A DNA stretch of 64,000 nucleotides from Brochothrix thermosphacta DSM 20171 = FSL F6-1036 (GTDB lineage Bacteria; Bacillota; Bacilli; Lactobacillales; Listeriaceae): NCBI RefSeq assembly GCF_036884295.1, contig NZ_CP145608.1:558001-622000 (forward strand), in the 5' to 3' direction. A program made the translations under genes and the position numbers. Below are positions 27,145 through 36,141 of the stretch, one piece after another. A model generated the notes under the pieces. It was not told where the DNA came from and made no database searches. It saw only the letters and a program-made list of their open reading frames with translations. The stretch's first letter is position 1. The number at the start of each line of letters is the position of its first letter.

Positions 27145-28389
27145 ATGAGTGATTTAATTAAACAAGCTGAACAAGCAAAAAAAATGGCCTACCAACTAGC
27201 AATTTTAAGTACACCTGCTAAAAATAATGCTTTGAAAGCAATAGCAATAGCACTTCGTGAAGACGTTGCTTATTTGTTAAATGAGAATAAAAAAGACTTG
27301 GAAAGTGCGGAAGCAAATGGTGTTGCAAAACCGATGTTAGCACGCTTACTTATCGATGAAGCAGCAGTTGAAGCAATGGCTATTGGTGTAGAGCAGGTTG
27401 CAACCTTACCAGACCCTGTGGGCGAACGTGTGCAATCTTGGGTCAATGAAGCAGGGCTGCGTATTTCAGAAGAACGTGTACCTTTAGGCGTAATCGGAAT
27501 CATTTATGAGTCACGACCTAATGTTACGGTTGATGCGGCTGCTTTGTGTTTGAAAACAGGTAATGCAACGATTTTACGTGGTGGTAAAGAAGCGATACAT
27601 TCAAATCGGGCGCTTGTTAAAGTCATTCAAAAAGCGTTACAACCATTACAACTTGAATTTGCAGTCCAGTTAGTGCAAGATACATCGCGGGAAACAGCAA
27701 AAGAATTGATGAAGTTAAATGGTTTTATAGATGTATTAATCCCACGTGGAAGTGCGGGTTTAATTCAAACAGTTGTAAAAGAAGCAACAGTTCCTGTAAT
27801 CGAAACAGGAACAGGAAATTGCCATATTTATATCGATCAATCAGCTGATTTAATGCAAGCAATTGAAATTGTTAGCAATGCAAAAGTGCAACGACCGTCC
27901 GCTTGTAATGCCGTTGAAACGGTATTAGTACATGAAGCAATTGCCGCTGAAATATTACCTCGTTTGGTAGGCACTTTAGAGGATCAAGGTGTTGAAATTC
28001 GTGGGGATGAAACAGTACAAGCAATTAAAGAAACAGTAAAAGAAGCAACAGTTTCTGATTATGAGACAGAGTTTTTAGATCTAATTTTAGCAATTAAAGT
28101 AGTACCCTCAACAACAGCTGCAATTGCTCACATTGCTCAGTATAGTACAAAACACTCAGAAGCAATCCTGACTAATTCTTATCGTGATAGCCAAGTATTC
28201 ACGAAGGAAGTGGATGCTGCTGTTGTCTATGTCAACGCGTCCACTCGTTTTACTGATGGATTTGAATTTGGATTTGGTGCTGAGATAGGAATTAGCACTC
28301 AAAAACTACATGCTCGTGGACCAATGGGGTTACCACAACTGACATCTATTAAGTATGTTGTGAATGGTGAGGGGCAATTGCGCCGTTAA
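27145..28389 (+). CDS. proA: ProA, gamma-glutamyl phosphate reductase
   Basis: This 414-residue enzyme reduces gamma-glutamyl phosphate to glutamate semialdehyde with NADPH. The catalytic Cys is in QRPSACNAVET (~250), and the C-terminal FTDGFEFGFGAEIGIS is typical. Two ATG codons follow each other; the second (27145) is better spaced from AGGAGGG. It is the second gene of proBA. No convincing terminator follows. Confidence 0.95.
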   Translation: MSDLIKQAEQAKKMAYQLAILSTPAKNNALKAIAIALREDVAYLLNENKKDLESAEANGVAKPMLARLLIDEAAVEAMAIGVEQVATLPDPVGERVQSWVNEAGLRISEERVPLGVIGIIYESRPNVTVDAAALCLKTGNATILRGGKEAIHSNRALVKVIQKALQPLQLEFAVQLVQDTSRETAKELMKLNGFIDVLIPRGSAGLIQTVVKEATVPVIETGTGNCHIYIDQSADLMQAIEIVSNAKVQRPSACNAVETVLVHEAIAAEILPRLVGTLEDQGVEIRGDETVQAIKETVKEATVSDYETEFLDLILAIKVVPSTTAAIAHIAQYSTKHSEAILTNSYRDSQVFTKEVDAAVVYVNASTRFTDGFEFGFGAEIGISTQKLHARGPMGLPQLTSIKYVVNGEGQLRR

Positions 28390-28491
28390 CTCAGTCTTAA
28401 GTTGTAGATAAATATCATTCTGTAGCAGCTATAGTGATTACAAACTTATTGTTATACTTAGTATATTCACAAGAGTAAGGAGATAAGAACT

Positions 28492-28800
28492 ATGCCAATT
28501 CTATTTATGCTTCTCGTTGTAGCGTTAGGAATTTTGTTGTTCCTCTCGTTTTGGTCAGTGTTGGTGATCTGTATCGGCCTAGGATTCATTTATTACGGGC
28601 TTCAACAGTTTAAAATCGCTAAAGGATGGGTAAAGTGGTTGCATCCGATTGTCGTTATTCTCGGTATCGGATTAGTTATTAGCCAGTGGAAATTTGCACT
28701 GTTTGTAACAATCGTGAGTGTTGGCTTTTACTATATTAACAAACACAAGCGAGCAAATGCTAAAAATCGAAATCAGAGTGTATTTGAATACAAACCTTAG
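28492..28800 (+). CDS. LiaI/LiaF-like small membrane protein
   Basis: The 102-residue protein has three or four membrane helices in residues ~3–85 and a short basic cytoplasmic tail. The pattern matches the LiaI/LiaF transmembrane domain. In Bacillus, LiaI recruits the PspA-like LiaH to the membrane under envelope stress. Here the following gene is PspA-like and starts 12 bp later, with its AGGAGG overlapping this gene's stop, so the pair likely acts together. The ATG follows AAGGAGATAAGA. Confidence 0.7.
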   Translation: MPILFMLLVVALGILLFLSFWSVLVICIGLGFIYYGLQQFKIAKGWVKWLHPIVVILGIGLVISQWKFALFVTIVSVGFYYINKHKRANAKNRNQSVFEYKP

Positions 28801-28812
28801 GAGGAATTAGAT

Positions 28813-29520
28813 ATGAGAGATGTACGTAAATCAGTAGAAGATAAAGCACGCGGATTAAAAAAACAAGTAGAAGCAAGTGTTAATGATGTGGTACGCCAAG
28901 GTAAACAAACATGGCGTAAATGGCAATATGATGATATGCCGCAATTAGAATCATATGATCGTTATATTCGTAAAGTGAAACGCGATTTAAGTGATGTTGA
29001 TTCGATTATGGCAAAAAAACGCGACTTAGCACTTGAAGTAACGGAACTTTATAACAACGCACAATCGCAATTGATTAAACGCACAGCACAAGCAGCTCAA
29101 GCTGCTAAAGAAGGCGAAACACGCCTAGCTGATTTAGCGAATAAAGAAGTTGCATTTTACGAAATTCAAGTAGAAAAATTAGAAAAACTTCAAGCTAAAA
29201 TGACAGAAGATCTTAGTGTCTTAGAACAACGTTACTATGAAATCCAAGTGAAATGGAAAGACATTGAAGTAGAGCGTCTAGAGTTTGTAAGTGATACAAC
29301 GCAAGAACGTGCAGAAGCTAAAATGGGTGAAGTTTTACACAACCTTTCATGGGGGTCAATCGAAGAAGCTGTTCAAAACGTTGAAAAAGAAGAGCTAGAA
29401 GAAGTTAAAGAAGCAGAAACTAAAGATGCAACGACTTTAGATGAATTAATGGAGCAATTAGAAGAAAAATATCCTGATGCGCCAAAAGAAGAAACAACTA
29501 AAGAAGAAACAAAAGACTAA
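28813..29520 (+). CDS. PspA/IM30-family envelope stress protein (LiaH-like)
   Basis: This 235-residue protein is almost wholly helical coiled coil (~1–190), with an acidic Glu/Lys tail (~195–235). The length and heptad pattern suit PspA/LiaH, which form large rings on stressed membranes. It follows the LiaI-like gene in one operon. The sensor kinase and regulator (LiaRS) are not in this window. The family call rests on architecture and partner gene. Confidence 0.68.
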   Translation: MRDVRKSVEDKARGLKKQVEASVNDVVRQGKQTWRKWQYDDMPQLESYDRYIRKVKRDLSDVDSIMAKKRDLALEVTELYNNAQSQLIKRTAQAAQAAKEGETRLADLANKEVAFYEIQVEKLEKLQAKMTEDLSVLEQRYYEIQVKWKDIEVERLEFVSDTTQERAEAKMGEVLHNLSWGSIEEAVQNVEKEELEEVKEAETKDATTLDELMEQLEEKYPDAPKEETTKEETKD

Positions 29521-29535
29521 AATAATAAATAGAAA

Positions 29536-29567
29536 AGGGAGAGCATATGATATGCTCTCCTTTTTTT
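29536..29567 (+). terminator. Terminator of the LiaIH-like operon
   Basis: A perfect palindrome at 29538–29560 with arms GGAGAGCATAT and ATATGCTCTCC is followed by TTTTTTT. Confidence 0.88.
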
Positions 29568-29597
29568 AGATGATATAGGTAAATACATAGAGCCCAA

Positions 29598-29637
29598 TAA
29601 AAAGCCGCTAACTTAAAAATTAGCGGCTTTTTATTTT
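29598..29637. terminator. Second terminator, probably bidirectional
   Basis: AAAAAGCCGCTAA and TTAGCGGCTTTTT flank a short loop. It lies between the LiaH-like gene and the converging hydrolase gene. Confidence 0.8.
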
Positions 29638-29794
29638 TTATTATAGACAAAACCTCTAAAAATATCTTTTTTTGAATATGATGTAAGCGATTTTGACTAG
29701 GATATGATAAGGCTGAATAGAAACTGAGTGACGACCTGGAACAGTGTTTATCTTCAGTCTTAGGCCGCTAAATTTTATGTTAGCCGCTCTCGTT

Positions 29795-30763
29795 CTACTT
29801 GATGTTGTGTGAATCTAGGAACTCAGTGACATCATTAGCAATTGTTTTAACTTGAGTGTGATGTAAGTAGTGAGGCCCTTTTAATATTTCAATTTTACCA
29901 TTTGGATTTCCTTTAATTAATCCTTCGTGACCCGCTGTCCATGTGGTTGGATCGGCTTCATCACTTTCAGATGAGATGATGAAGAAAACAGGTAAATCTT
30001 TTGGAAGCGAGACTTTAGATGCTGACTTAAAGTTTTGTGTGAAACGCTTCGCTTCGTCACCAACGTCCTCATTCATCATGTTGCGGTAACCTATGTATTT
30101 TACTTGATCCTTAACTTCTTGACTTGCACGTGGAGGTAACATTAAGGCATCTGGCATAATTGATGCAATTAAACGGTTGAAGCCCATTTTGTTAAGAGTT
30201 TGTAAGCTTTCAACAGGAATATCTTCCATCGGTTGTGTTGGGTAGCTGCTATCGATACCGATAAAAGCATTCACTTCATCACCATAACGAGAAATATATT
30301 CTATTGCGTAAATACCAGCGATCGAATGTCCCATTAACGTATAATCTTTAATATCCAATTTTTGTAATACTTGGTGAAGTTCTTTGTTCATATTAGCTGT
30401 TGTACGTGGTGTTTCTGTGACATCACTCATACCGTAACCGAATGGTTCAACGATAACGATTTGATAATTTTTATCCAATAAACGACCTAACTCATCGTAA
30501 TCATTACCTGGAGAAGGTGTGCCATATCCTGGTAATAAAACAATTGTTGGCTTGTCTTTCCCTTTACCAAGTGTCACAACGTTCATTTTATGACCACCAT
30601 CAATAGTGACCTTTTGACCATAATCTTCAATTTTCTTAGCTTCACTCTTTAAAGCGAAGTAGTTAACAGTGAAGACGGTTGCAAAAAATAATACAACTAA
30701 GGCAATTAAGCCAATCAGAATTTTAATTGAAATACGTAAAGCCTTTTTAAAGAAATTTTTCAT
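29795..30763 (-). CDS. Membrane-anchored alpha/beta hydrolase
   Basis: The 322-residue protein has one N-terminal helix (~10–33) and an alpha/beta hydrolase domain. It has LLPGYGTPSPG (oxyanion region, ~76), nucleophile elbow MGHSIAG (~145) and a late His in GPHYLHH. The triad seems complete. It follows a TetR regulator gene by 26 bp on the same strand, so the regulator probably controls it. Substrate is unknown; lipid or antibiotic ester is a guess. Confidence 0.85.
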   Translation of the reverse strand: MKNFFKKALRISIKILIGLIALVVLFFATVFTVNYFALKSEAKKIEDYGQKVTIDGGHKMNVVTLGKGKDKPTIVLLPGYGTPSPGNDYDELGRLLDKNYQIVIVEPFGYGMSDVTETPRTTANMNKELHQVLQKLDIKDYTLMGHSIAGIYAIEYISRYGDEVNAFIGIDSSYPTQPMEDIPVESLQTLNKMGFNRLIASIMPDALMLPPRASQEVKDQVKYIGYRNMMNEDVGDEAKRFTQNFKSASKVSLPKDLPVFFIISSESDEADPTTWTAGHEGLIKGNPNGKIEILKGPHYLHHTQVKTIANDVTEFLDSHNIK

Positions 30764-30789
30764 AAGTGGATTCCTTTCGTCACGTGCAA

Positions 30790-31431
30790 TTATTTGTTGT
30801 TGCCATTGAGAATGTCTGCAATTTTAGTGAGTATGCTGTCATCGATGATTGGTACACCTAGGTTATCTAAAATTTGTTTAGCGACTAATATTTTGGAATT
30901 GAATTCTGCTATTGTAGCAGGATAAATCGCTGTTAAAAACCAAGTGCTTAAAACAAGCATGGTTATTTCGGATACAGCTTTTGGATTTTCTACTTTTAAA
31001 GAACCATCGGCGTTTCCTTCATCTATAAAAAAACGTATTTGAGGTGCCACAACTTCACTATTATTCAGTAATTGTTTTACTAAAAATTGGGGATTATTAA
31101 TGAGTGATTGCGATTGAGCATAAAATTTTGCAAGTTCTTCATTAAAGGTAAGCGATACGAAAAAATGTTTTAATTTTTCTAGACCAGTCATATCGTCATG
31201 GGATTTGATGACTTCAAACATTTGCGTTTCTGGGAATAATCTTTGATTAACAGCTGCGATAATGGCGTCCTTAGAATCAAAATGGTGATAAATAGCACCA
31301 CGAGAAAGACCATCTAAGTTAGCGACGATATCTTGAATCGTTGTTTTTTCATAACCTTTTTCAATAAATAAGGCAGTTGCGACTTGTATTATATGAGCAA
31401 TTGTTTCGTCAGAATTATATTTTTTAGACAT
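30790..31431 (-). CDS. TetR-family transcriptional regulator
   Basis: The 213-residue protein has an N-terminal TetR helix-turn-helix (~9–56; GYEKTTIQDIVANLDGLSRGAIYHHF split over two helices) and a ligand-binding C-terminal half. It leads a two-gene operon with the hydrolase. A sigma-A promoter and a 17-bp imperfect palindrome lie directly upstream, so autoregulation is likely. AAGGAAGGAG precedes the ATG. Confidence 0.9.
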   Translation of the reverse strand: MSKKYNSDETIAHIIQVATALFIEKGYEKTTIQDIVANLDGLSRGAIYHHFDSKDAIIAAVNQRLFPETQMFEVIKSHDDMTGLEKLKHFFVSLTFNEELAKFYAQSQSLINNPQFLVKQLLNNSEVVAPQIRFFIDEGNADGSLKVENPKAVSEITMLVLSTWFLTAIYPATIAEFNSKILVAKQILDNLGVPIIDDSILTKIADILNGNNK

Positions 31432-31454
31432 TGAATACTCCTTCCTTTAAAAAA

Positions 31455-31504
31455 ACATTCATTCGGTATGTTTTTATAATAAACGATAAAAATTGTTCTG
31501 TCAA
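31455..31504 (-). promoter_or_regulatory. Promoter and TetR operator candidate
   Basis: On the minus strand TTGACA (31504–31499) and TATTAT (31481–31476) are 17 bp apart. Immediately downstream at 31471–31455 is ACATACCGAATGAATGT, a TetR-type operator with ACAT/ATGT arms covering the start point. Confidence 0.72.
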
Positions 31505-31633
31505 TTATAAGTAGTATTAAAAAATCTGAATACTGTTCTAATTCAGTAAAAAAACTTGCAGTTTTATAAAGATATCGTTATAATCTTATTAATCAGACTA
31601 GAATGGTATGAATTAAAAAAGGAGGGCATGAAG

Positions 31634-32362
31634 ATGAAGGCAATGATAGGGATTACTGGCAGTATTATGAAAAACGGGGATCAGCAATTTTGTGATCACA
31701 ATCAAACGTACGTTGGTCATGACTACATCGAAGCTATTCAAGCAGTGGATGCAATTCCATTAGTGCTTCCTGTCCTTATAAATAAAGATGATGTAACAGC
31801 AATTATTTCACGGATTGATGGTTTAATTATATCTGGTGGGTATGATGTGTCTCCCGATATGTATCAACAAGATGCACATACTTTATTAGGAGATACACTT
31901 AAAGCGCGTGATATTTATGAAATGGCTTTAATTAAAGAAGCGCTACATCAAAAGAAACCGATATTGGGAATCTGCCGCGGGATGCAGTTGTTAAATATTA
32001 GTTTTGGTGGTACGTTGTATCAAGATATTTCTTTGATGAAACCAACAGCTATTCAACATATACAAAGTGGTGCTCCTTCTACAAGTAGTCATGATATTCA
32101 TATAGCGAGGGAATCAGTTTTACAAGCAGTATTCTCTCAGAATACGATTGCAGTTAATTCTTTTCATCATCAAGTGGTACATCAAGTCGCAGATGGTTTT
32201 AAAATTTCAGCCATTAGTGAAGATGGATTGATTGAAGCAATCGAATCTGAAGGGGAGTTACACATACTAGGTGTACAATGGCATCCAGAAATGTTGGCAG
32301 ATATGATACCGCTATTTCGCCATTTTGTGAAAGAAACACAAGTTCGACAAGTAGCAATTTAA
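31634..32362 (+). CDS. Gamma-glutamyl-gamma-aminobutyrate hydrolase-like class I amidotransferase, copy 1
   Basis: The 242-residue PuuD/peptidase C26 protein has the nucleophile Cys in LGICRGMQLLN (~112–122) and the His-Glu pair in VQWHPE (~217–222). Such enzymes cleave gamma-glutamyl-GABA or related gamma-glutamyl amides. The ATG at 31634 is 7 bp after GGAGGG; the one at 31628 is too close. A paralogue follows ~108 bp downstream on the same strand. Substrate is inferred. Confidence 0.87.
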   Translation: MKAMIGITGSIMKNGDQQFCDHNQTYVGHDYIEAIQAVDAIPLVLPVLINKDDVTAIISRIDGLIISGGYDVSPDMYQQDAHTLLGDTLKARDIYEMALIKEALHQKKPILGICRGMQLLNISFGGTLYQDISLMKPTAIQHIQSGAPSTSSHDIHIARESVLQAVFSQNTIAVNSFHHQVVHQVADGFKISAISEDGLIEAIESEGELHILGVQWHPEMLADMIPLFRHFVKETQVRQVAI

Positions 32363-32470
32363 AAGTTGGTAAAAAACAAGCGTATTTAATACAATAGAAG
32401 AATAGTAATTCAAATGCCATGGTGAGTGTTATAAAACCAAAGCACATAGAACATTCGAGGGAGATAGGTT

Positions 32471-33193
32471 ATGACAACAGTTATTGGTATATCAGGAAGT
32501 GTATTATTGGATCCAATTTATTCACCAGTTATTATTAAGCGTTCATATGTAAATGAACAATACGTGGAAGCTATTGCACAAGAAGGAGCGGTTCCTTTTA
32601 TCATTCCAGTCACTGATCCAAGTTACATTCCGGCTTTTATTGCACGAATTGATGGTTTGTTATTGAGTGGTGGTTACGATGTTAATCCCTATGAGTATGG
32701 TGAAGAAACGTTAAGTCGGGCGGGTGAAAGTTATCCAGAACGCGATTTTTTTGAAAAGGCATTATTGTTAGAGGCCGTTGCACAAGGAAAACCAGTCTTA
32801 GGTGTCTGTCGAGGCGCACAAGTAATCAATGTGACATATGGCGGTTCACTTTACCAAGATGTTTCGTATGCTTCACACGCGAAATTACAACATCTTCAAG
32901 CAACGGATGGTGCCTTTCCAGTACATGATGTAAAACTCACTAAAGATTCTTGCTTCGCTAAAATTTTTGATAAAGAAGTCATTGGTGTTAATTCATTCCA
33001 TCATCAGTTGATTAAAGAACTTGCACCTGGTTTTAAGGCCACGGGTAAAACCTCTGATGGTGTTATCGAAGCGCTTGAAAAAGAAGGCGATTTATTTGTG
33101 GCAGGTGTACAATGGCACCCTGAACAAATGTATCACCAAAATGATGATATGAAACGCTTGTTTCGAGCTTTTATTGAATATAGTGCTTTATAA
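32471..33193 (+). CDS. Gamma-glutamyl-gamma-aminobutyrate hydrolase-like class I amidotransferase, copy 2
   Basis: A 240-residue paralogue of the preceding gene has the same catalytic set: Cys in LGVCRGAQVIN (~114) and VQWHPE (~213). The two proteins share GGYDV, SFHHQ and the ends of their domains, but many other positions differ, so the duplication is old and substrates may differ. GAGGGAGATAGG precedes the ATG. It may be the last gene of this unit; a weak hairpin follows. Confidence 0.87.
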   Translation: MTTVIGISGSVLLDPIYSPVIIKRSYVNEQYVEAIAQEGAVPFIIPVTDPSYIPAFIARIDGLLLSGGYDVNPYEYGEETLSRAGESYPERDFFEKALLLEAVAQGKPVLGVCRGAQVINVTYGGSLYQDVSYASHAKLQHLQATDGAFPVHDVKLTKDSCFAKIFDKEVIGVNSFHHQLIKELAPGFKATGKTSDGVIEALEKEGDLFVAGVQWHPEQMYHQNDDMKRLFRAFIEYSAL

Positions 33194-33254
33194 AATTTAG
33201 TCCTTAGGTCCTTTTCAAATGATTGGTAATCAATCAACGGAGAGGGCTTTTTTT

Positions 33255-33359
33255 ATGGACAGTATGTTAACTCTGTATTTAATCATTTATATCATAGAGC
33301 TAGCATTTTATTTAGTAAAATTACTGTTCGACACTAATAAATGCTGTATTAAAAAATGA
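33255..33359 (+). CDS. Possible 34-residue hydrophobic peptide
   Basis: A short frame begins with ATG 9 bp after GGAGAGGGC and encodes MDSMLTLYLIIYIIELAF followed by YLVKLLFDTNKCCIKK. It is one hydrophobic helix with a basic tail, as in many membrane microproteins. The ribosome binding site is part of a possible terminator stem, and no promoter is evident, so it may be chance. Confidence 0.25.
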   Translation: MDSMLTLYLIIYIIELAFYLVKLLFDTNKCCIKK

Positions 33360-33543
33360 GGTCCGATGTTTCACTGGTATACTAGATGTTTTAATTTGGG
33401 GTAGTTTTAAATTAAACGACACGAAATGTGTAAATAAATAAACGAGAATTGTAAAAAAATGATATTTTGAACGCTTTTATAGGGTGATTTTAGCATTTAT
33501 TGAGCAAGTTCTTTTTTTTATTTTTTAGATGTGTGAATATCGA

Positions 33544-33584
33544 TTGCTACGCAAAAGGATTATCGTTATACTATTGGTATAGTC
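33544..33584 (+). promoter_or_regulatory. Promoter with GntR operator candidate
   Basis: TTGCTA at 33544–33549 and TATACT at 33567–33572 are 17 bp apart. The inverted repeat ACTATTGGTATAGT (33570–33583) overlaps the -10 box. ATTGGTATAGTC resembles the half-site bound by NagR/YvoA-type HutC regulators, so autoregulation is plausible. Confidence 0.62.
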
Positions 33585-33622
33585 AAAAAAAGTCTGTGTT
33601 TTTCGGAAGAGGGAGATAATGG

Positions 33623-34348
33623 ATGATTAATAAAAAATCAAAATTACCAATCTATCAGCAAATTCAAAATGAAATAAAAAAAGACATTGATAACGCTAAA
33701 TGGTCAGTACATGAGGCTATCCCAGCAGAACGACAATTAGCTGAATTATTCAATGTTTCGCGAATGACTGTTCGTCAAGCGATTCAAGCATTAGTTGATG
33801 ATGGCGTACTATATCGTCGAATTGGTTCGGGAACATATGTTTCGGAAGAAAAGGTAACTGAAAATATGGATGCGGTTACAAGTTTTACAAACCTTATGCT
33901 TAAGCAAGGGAAAACACCATCTTCTCATATTGTTTCTTTTTCGATGAAACCAGTCACACGTCAAGAAGCGAAGGCTTTAGAATTAGATGAGGATGATGAT
34001 GTCTTACGGATTGAACGTATAAGATATGGTGACAGCACACCTATTTTGTTTGAAACAGCAGCAATACCAATGAATATTGCGAGTAAATTAACACGTGATG
34101 AATTGACGAATTCTTTATTTCAAACAGTAAGTGATAAATTTCATCTAACAATTGGTGATGCACAACAAACGATGGAGGCTGTAGCTGTATCAGAAAAAAT
34201 AGCCCCATTATTGGAAGTGCCTTTAGGTACACCTGTTATGCGACTGCGACAAACAACAGCACTGAGTGATGGCACATTATTTGAATATGTTGATTCACAA
34301 TATGTCGGTAGTCGTTTCAAATTCTCGACACGTATTCATGGTGGTTAA
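33623..34348 (+). CDS. GntR/HutC-family transcriptional regulator
   Basis: The 241-residue protein has an N-terminal GntR winged helix (~1–72; PAERQLAELFNVSRMTVRQA) and a C-terminal UTRA ligand domain (~90–235). The UTRA fold binds sugars or related small molecules; similarity to NagR/YvoA is general. GAGGGAGA precedes the ATG. It lies 45 bp upstream of the ACT–PFL pair, which could be its target or simply a neighbour. Confidence 0.88.
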   Translation: MINKKSKLPIYQQIQNEIKKDIDNAKWSVHEAIPAERQLAELFNVSRMTVRQAIQALVDDGVLYRRIGSGTYVSEEKVTENMDAVTSFTNLMLKQGKTPSSHIVSFSMKPVTRQEAKALELDEDDDVLRIERIRYGDSTPILFETAAIPMNIASKLTRDELTNSLFQTVSDKFHLTIGDAQQTMEAVAVSEKIAPLLEVPLGTPVMRLRQTTALSDGTLFEYVDSQYVGSRFKFSTRIHGG

Positions 34349-34393
34349 CTTAATAATTGCCTGAAAATAAACTTTAAAGGGGACGAATCATAA

Positions 34394-34663
34394 ATGAAAG
34401 CAATCGTAACGGTATTAGGAAGAGATGGCACAGGAATTATCGCAGGTGTTAGTACTTTGCTTGCACAGGAGTCAATCAATATCTTAAATGTCTCACAAAC
34501 AATTTTAGATGGTAACTTCACAATGATGATGACAGTTGATATGTCGAATGCTAAAAATGATTTGGAAACTGTCAAAGTTAAAGCTGATAAACTAAGCGAA
34601 CAATTAAAAGTGCAAATTGCGATTCAAAATCAAGCGATTTTTGATCGTATGCATCAATTATAA
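34394..34663 (+). CDS. ACT domain protein (UPF0237)
   Basis: The 89-residue protein is a single ACT domain beginning MKAIVTVLGRDGTGIIAGV. This small protein is almost always found next to a PFL-like (DUF711) protein in Bacillota, as here, with 15 bp between them. It should bind an amino acid or similar effector. AAAGGGG precedes the ATG. Physiological role is not established. Confidence 0.88.
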   Translation: MKAIVTVLGRDGTGIIAGVSTLLAQESINILNVSQTILDGNFTMMMTVDMSNAKNDLETVKVKADKLSEQLKVQIAIQNQAIFDRMHQL

Positions 34664-34678
34664 GGGGGACCACATCAA

Positions 34679-36034
34679 ATGGAGACAGCACAAGTCTTAG
34701 AAACAATTCGTATGATACAGGAAGAAAACCTTGATATTCGTACAATTACAATGGGGATTTCCCTTCTAGATTGTATTGATAGTGATGGTGAAGTAGCGCG
34801 TCAGAAAATCTATAATAAAATTGTGACGAAGGCTGCTAAATTGGTAGAAGTTGGTGAACAGATTAGTGCCGAATATGGTATCCCGATTATTAATAAACGT
34901 ATATCTGTGACACCGATTGCTTTAATTGCAGGGGCATCAGGTGATACAGATTATGTTGCATATGCTCATACTTTGGATCAAGCAGCCAAGGCAGTTGGCG
35001 TTAACTTTATTGGTGGTTTTTCAGCTCTAGTTGAAAAAGGATACAATATTGGTGATGAACGTTTGATTGCCTCGATTCCTCAAGCATTAGCACAAACAGA
35101 ACGTGTTTGTTCATCGGTTAATGTAGGGACAACAAGAGCGGGTATTAATATGGATGCCGTCAAACAAATGGGTGAAATTATTAAAGAGACGGCTGAATTG
35201 ACTGGGGATAACCAAGGACTGTGTTGTGCAAAATTAGTTGTGTTTGCAAATGCAGTTGAAGATAACCCTTTTATGGCTGGTGCTTTTCATGGTGTAGGTG
35301 AAGCAGATTGTGTTATTCACGTTGGTGTTAGTGGTCCTGGTGTTGTTAAGCGAGCATTGGAGCAAGTTAAAGGTGAATCATTTGATGTGGTAGCTGAGAC
35401 TGTGAAAAAAACAGCCTTTAAAATCACACGAATGGGACAACTCGTTGGTGTAGAAGCCTCTGAAAGACTGGGGGTACCATTTGGTATTGTTGACTTATCA
35501 TTGGCACCAACGCCTGCAATCGGTGATTCGGTCGCTCATGTTTTAGAGGAAATGGGTTTAGAAGTTGTTGGAACACACGGAACAACAGCGGCACTGGCAT
35601 TATTAAATGATGCTGTGAAAAAAGGTGGCGTTATGGCCTGTGGTCATGTGGGTGGTTTGAGCGGTGCATTTATTCCTGTTTCTGAAGATGCGGGGATGAT
35701 TGATGCGGTCGTAAATGGTTCGTTGACGCTCTCTAAACTAGAGGCAATGACAGCTATTTGTTCTGTTGGACTTGATATGATTGCAATTCCTGGTGATACA
35801 CCAGCTGAAACAATAGCAGCAATGATTGCAGATGAAGCGGCAATCGGTGTGATTAACCATAAAACAACAGCGGTACGTCTCATTCCTGCACCAGGAACAA
35901 AAGTAGGTGATGTTGTTGAGTTTGGTGGGCTACTTGGATATTGTCCAGTTATGCCAATTAATCAATACTCTTCAGCTGAATTTATTCACCGTGGCGGAAG
36001 AATTCCGGCACCAATCCACTCATTTAAAAATTAA
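34679..36034 (+). CDS. PFL-family protein (UPF0210/DUF711)
   Basis: The 451-residue protein has a fold related to pyruvate formate-lyase, with [12 protein letters not shown] (~221–232), [18 protein letters not shown] (~279–296) and a C-terminal [19 protein letters not shown]. It is the constant partner of the upstream ACT protein. No enzymatic activity has been established for the family as far as I know. AAGGGGG precedes the ATG. A weak stem with arms AATAATAAT/ATTATTATT follows at ~36038–36090. Confidence 0.88.
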   Translation: METAQVLETIRMIQEENLDIRTITMGISLLDCIDSDGEVARQKIYNKIVTKAAKLVEVGEQISAEYGIPIINKRISVTPIALIAGASGDTDYVAYAHTLDQAAKAVGVNFIGGFSALVEKGYNIGDERLIASIPQALAQTERVCSSVNVGTTRAGINMDAVKQMGEIIKETAELTGDNQGLCCAKLVVFANAVEDNPFMAGAFHGVGEADCVIHVGVSGPGVVKRALEQVKGESFDVVAETVKKTAFKITRMGQLVGVEASERLGVPFGIVDLSLAPTPAIGDSVAHVLEEMGLEVVGTHGTTAALALLNDAVKKGGVMACGHVGGLSGAFIPVSEDAGMIDAVVNGSLTLSKLEAMTAICSVGLDMIAIPGDTPAETIAAMIADEAAIGVINHKTTAVRLIPAPGTKVGDVVEFGGLLGYCPVMPINQYSSAEFIHRGGRIPAPIHSFKN

Positions 36035-36141
36035 ATGAATAATAATTTCAAAAATATGTTCTAAAATGTGATTATTATTTTCATTTTGTGGTAAAGTAAT
36101 CCTATAGTAGCTAGTCAAAACTAATCGAGGAGGGCAACGTG

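Larger units (their letters stand above)
33194..33622. other. Intergenic region upstream of the GntR gene
   Basis: These 429 bp contain a weak terminator-like hairpin near 33201–33254, a doubtful 34-codon frame (33255–33359), the sequence CTGGTATACTAG at 33374–33385 and the promoter/operator of the GntR gene at 33544–33584. The rest is AT-rich with no feature I can support. Confidence 0.6.

Noticed and set aside
36038..36090. A terminator after the PFL-family gene (AATAATAAT/ATTATTATT arms)
   Set aside because: The stem is only A–T pairs with a loop of more than 25 bases; it is too weak to list as a feature.
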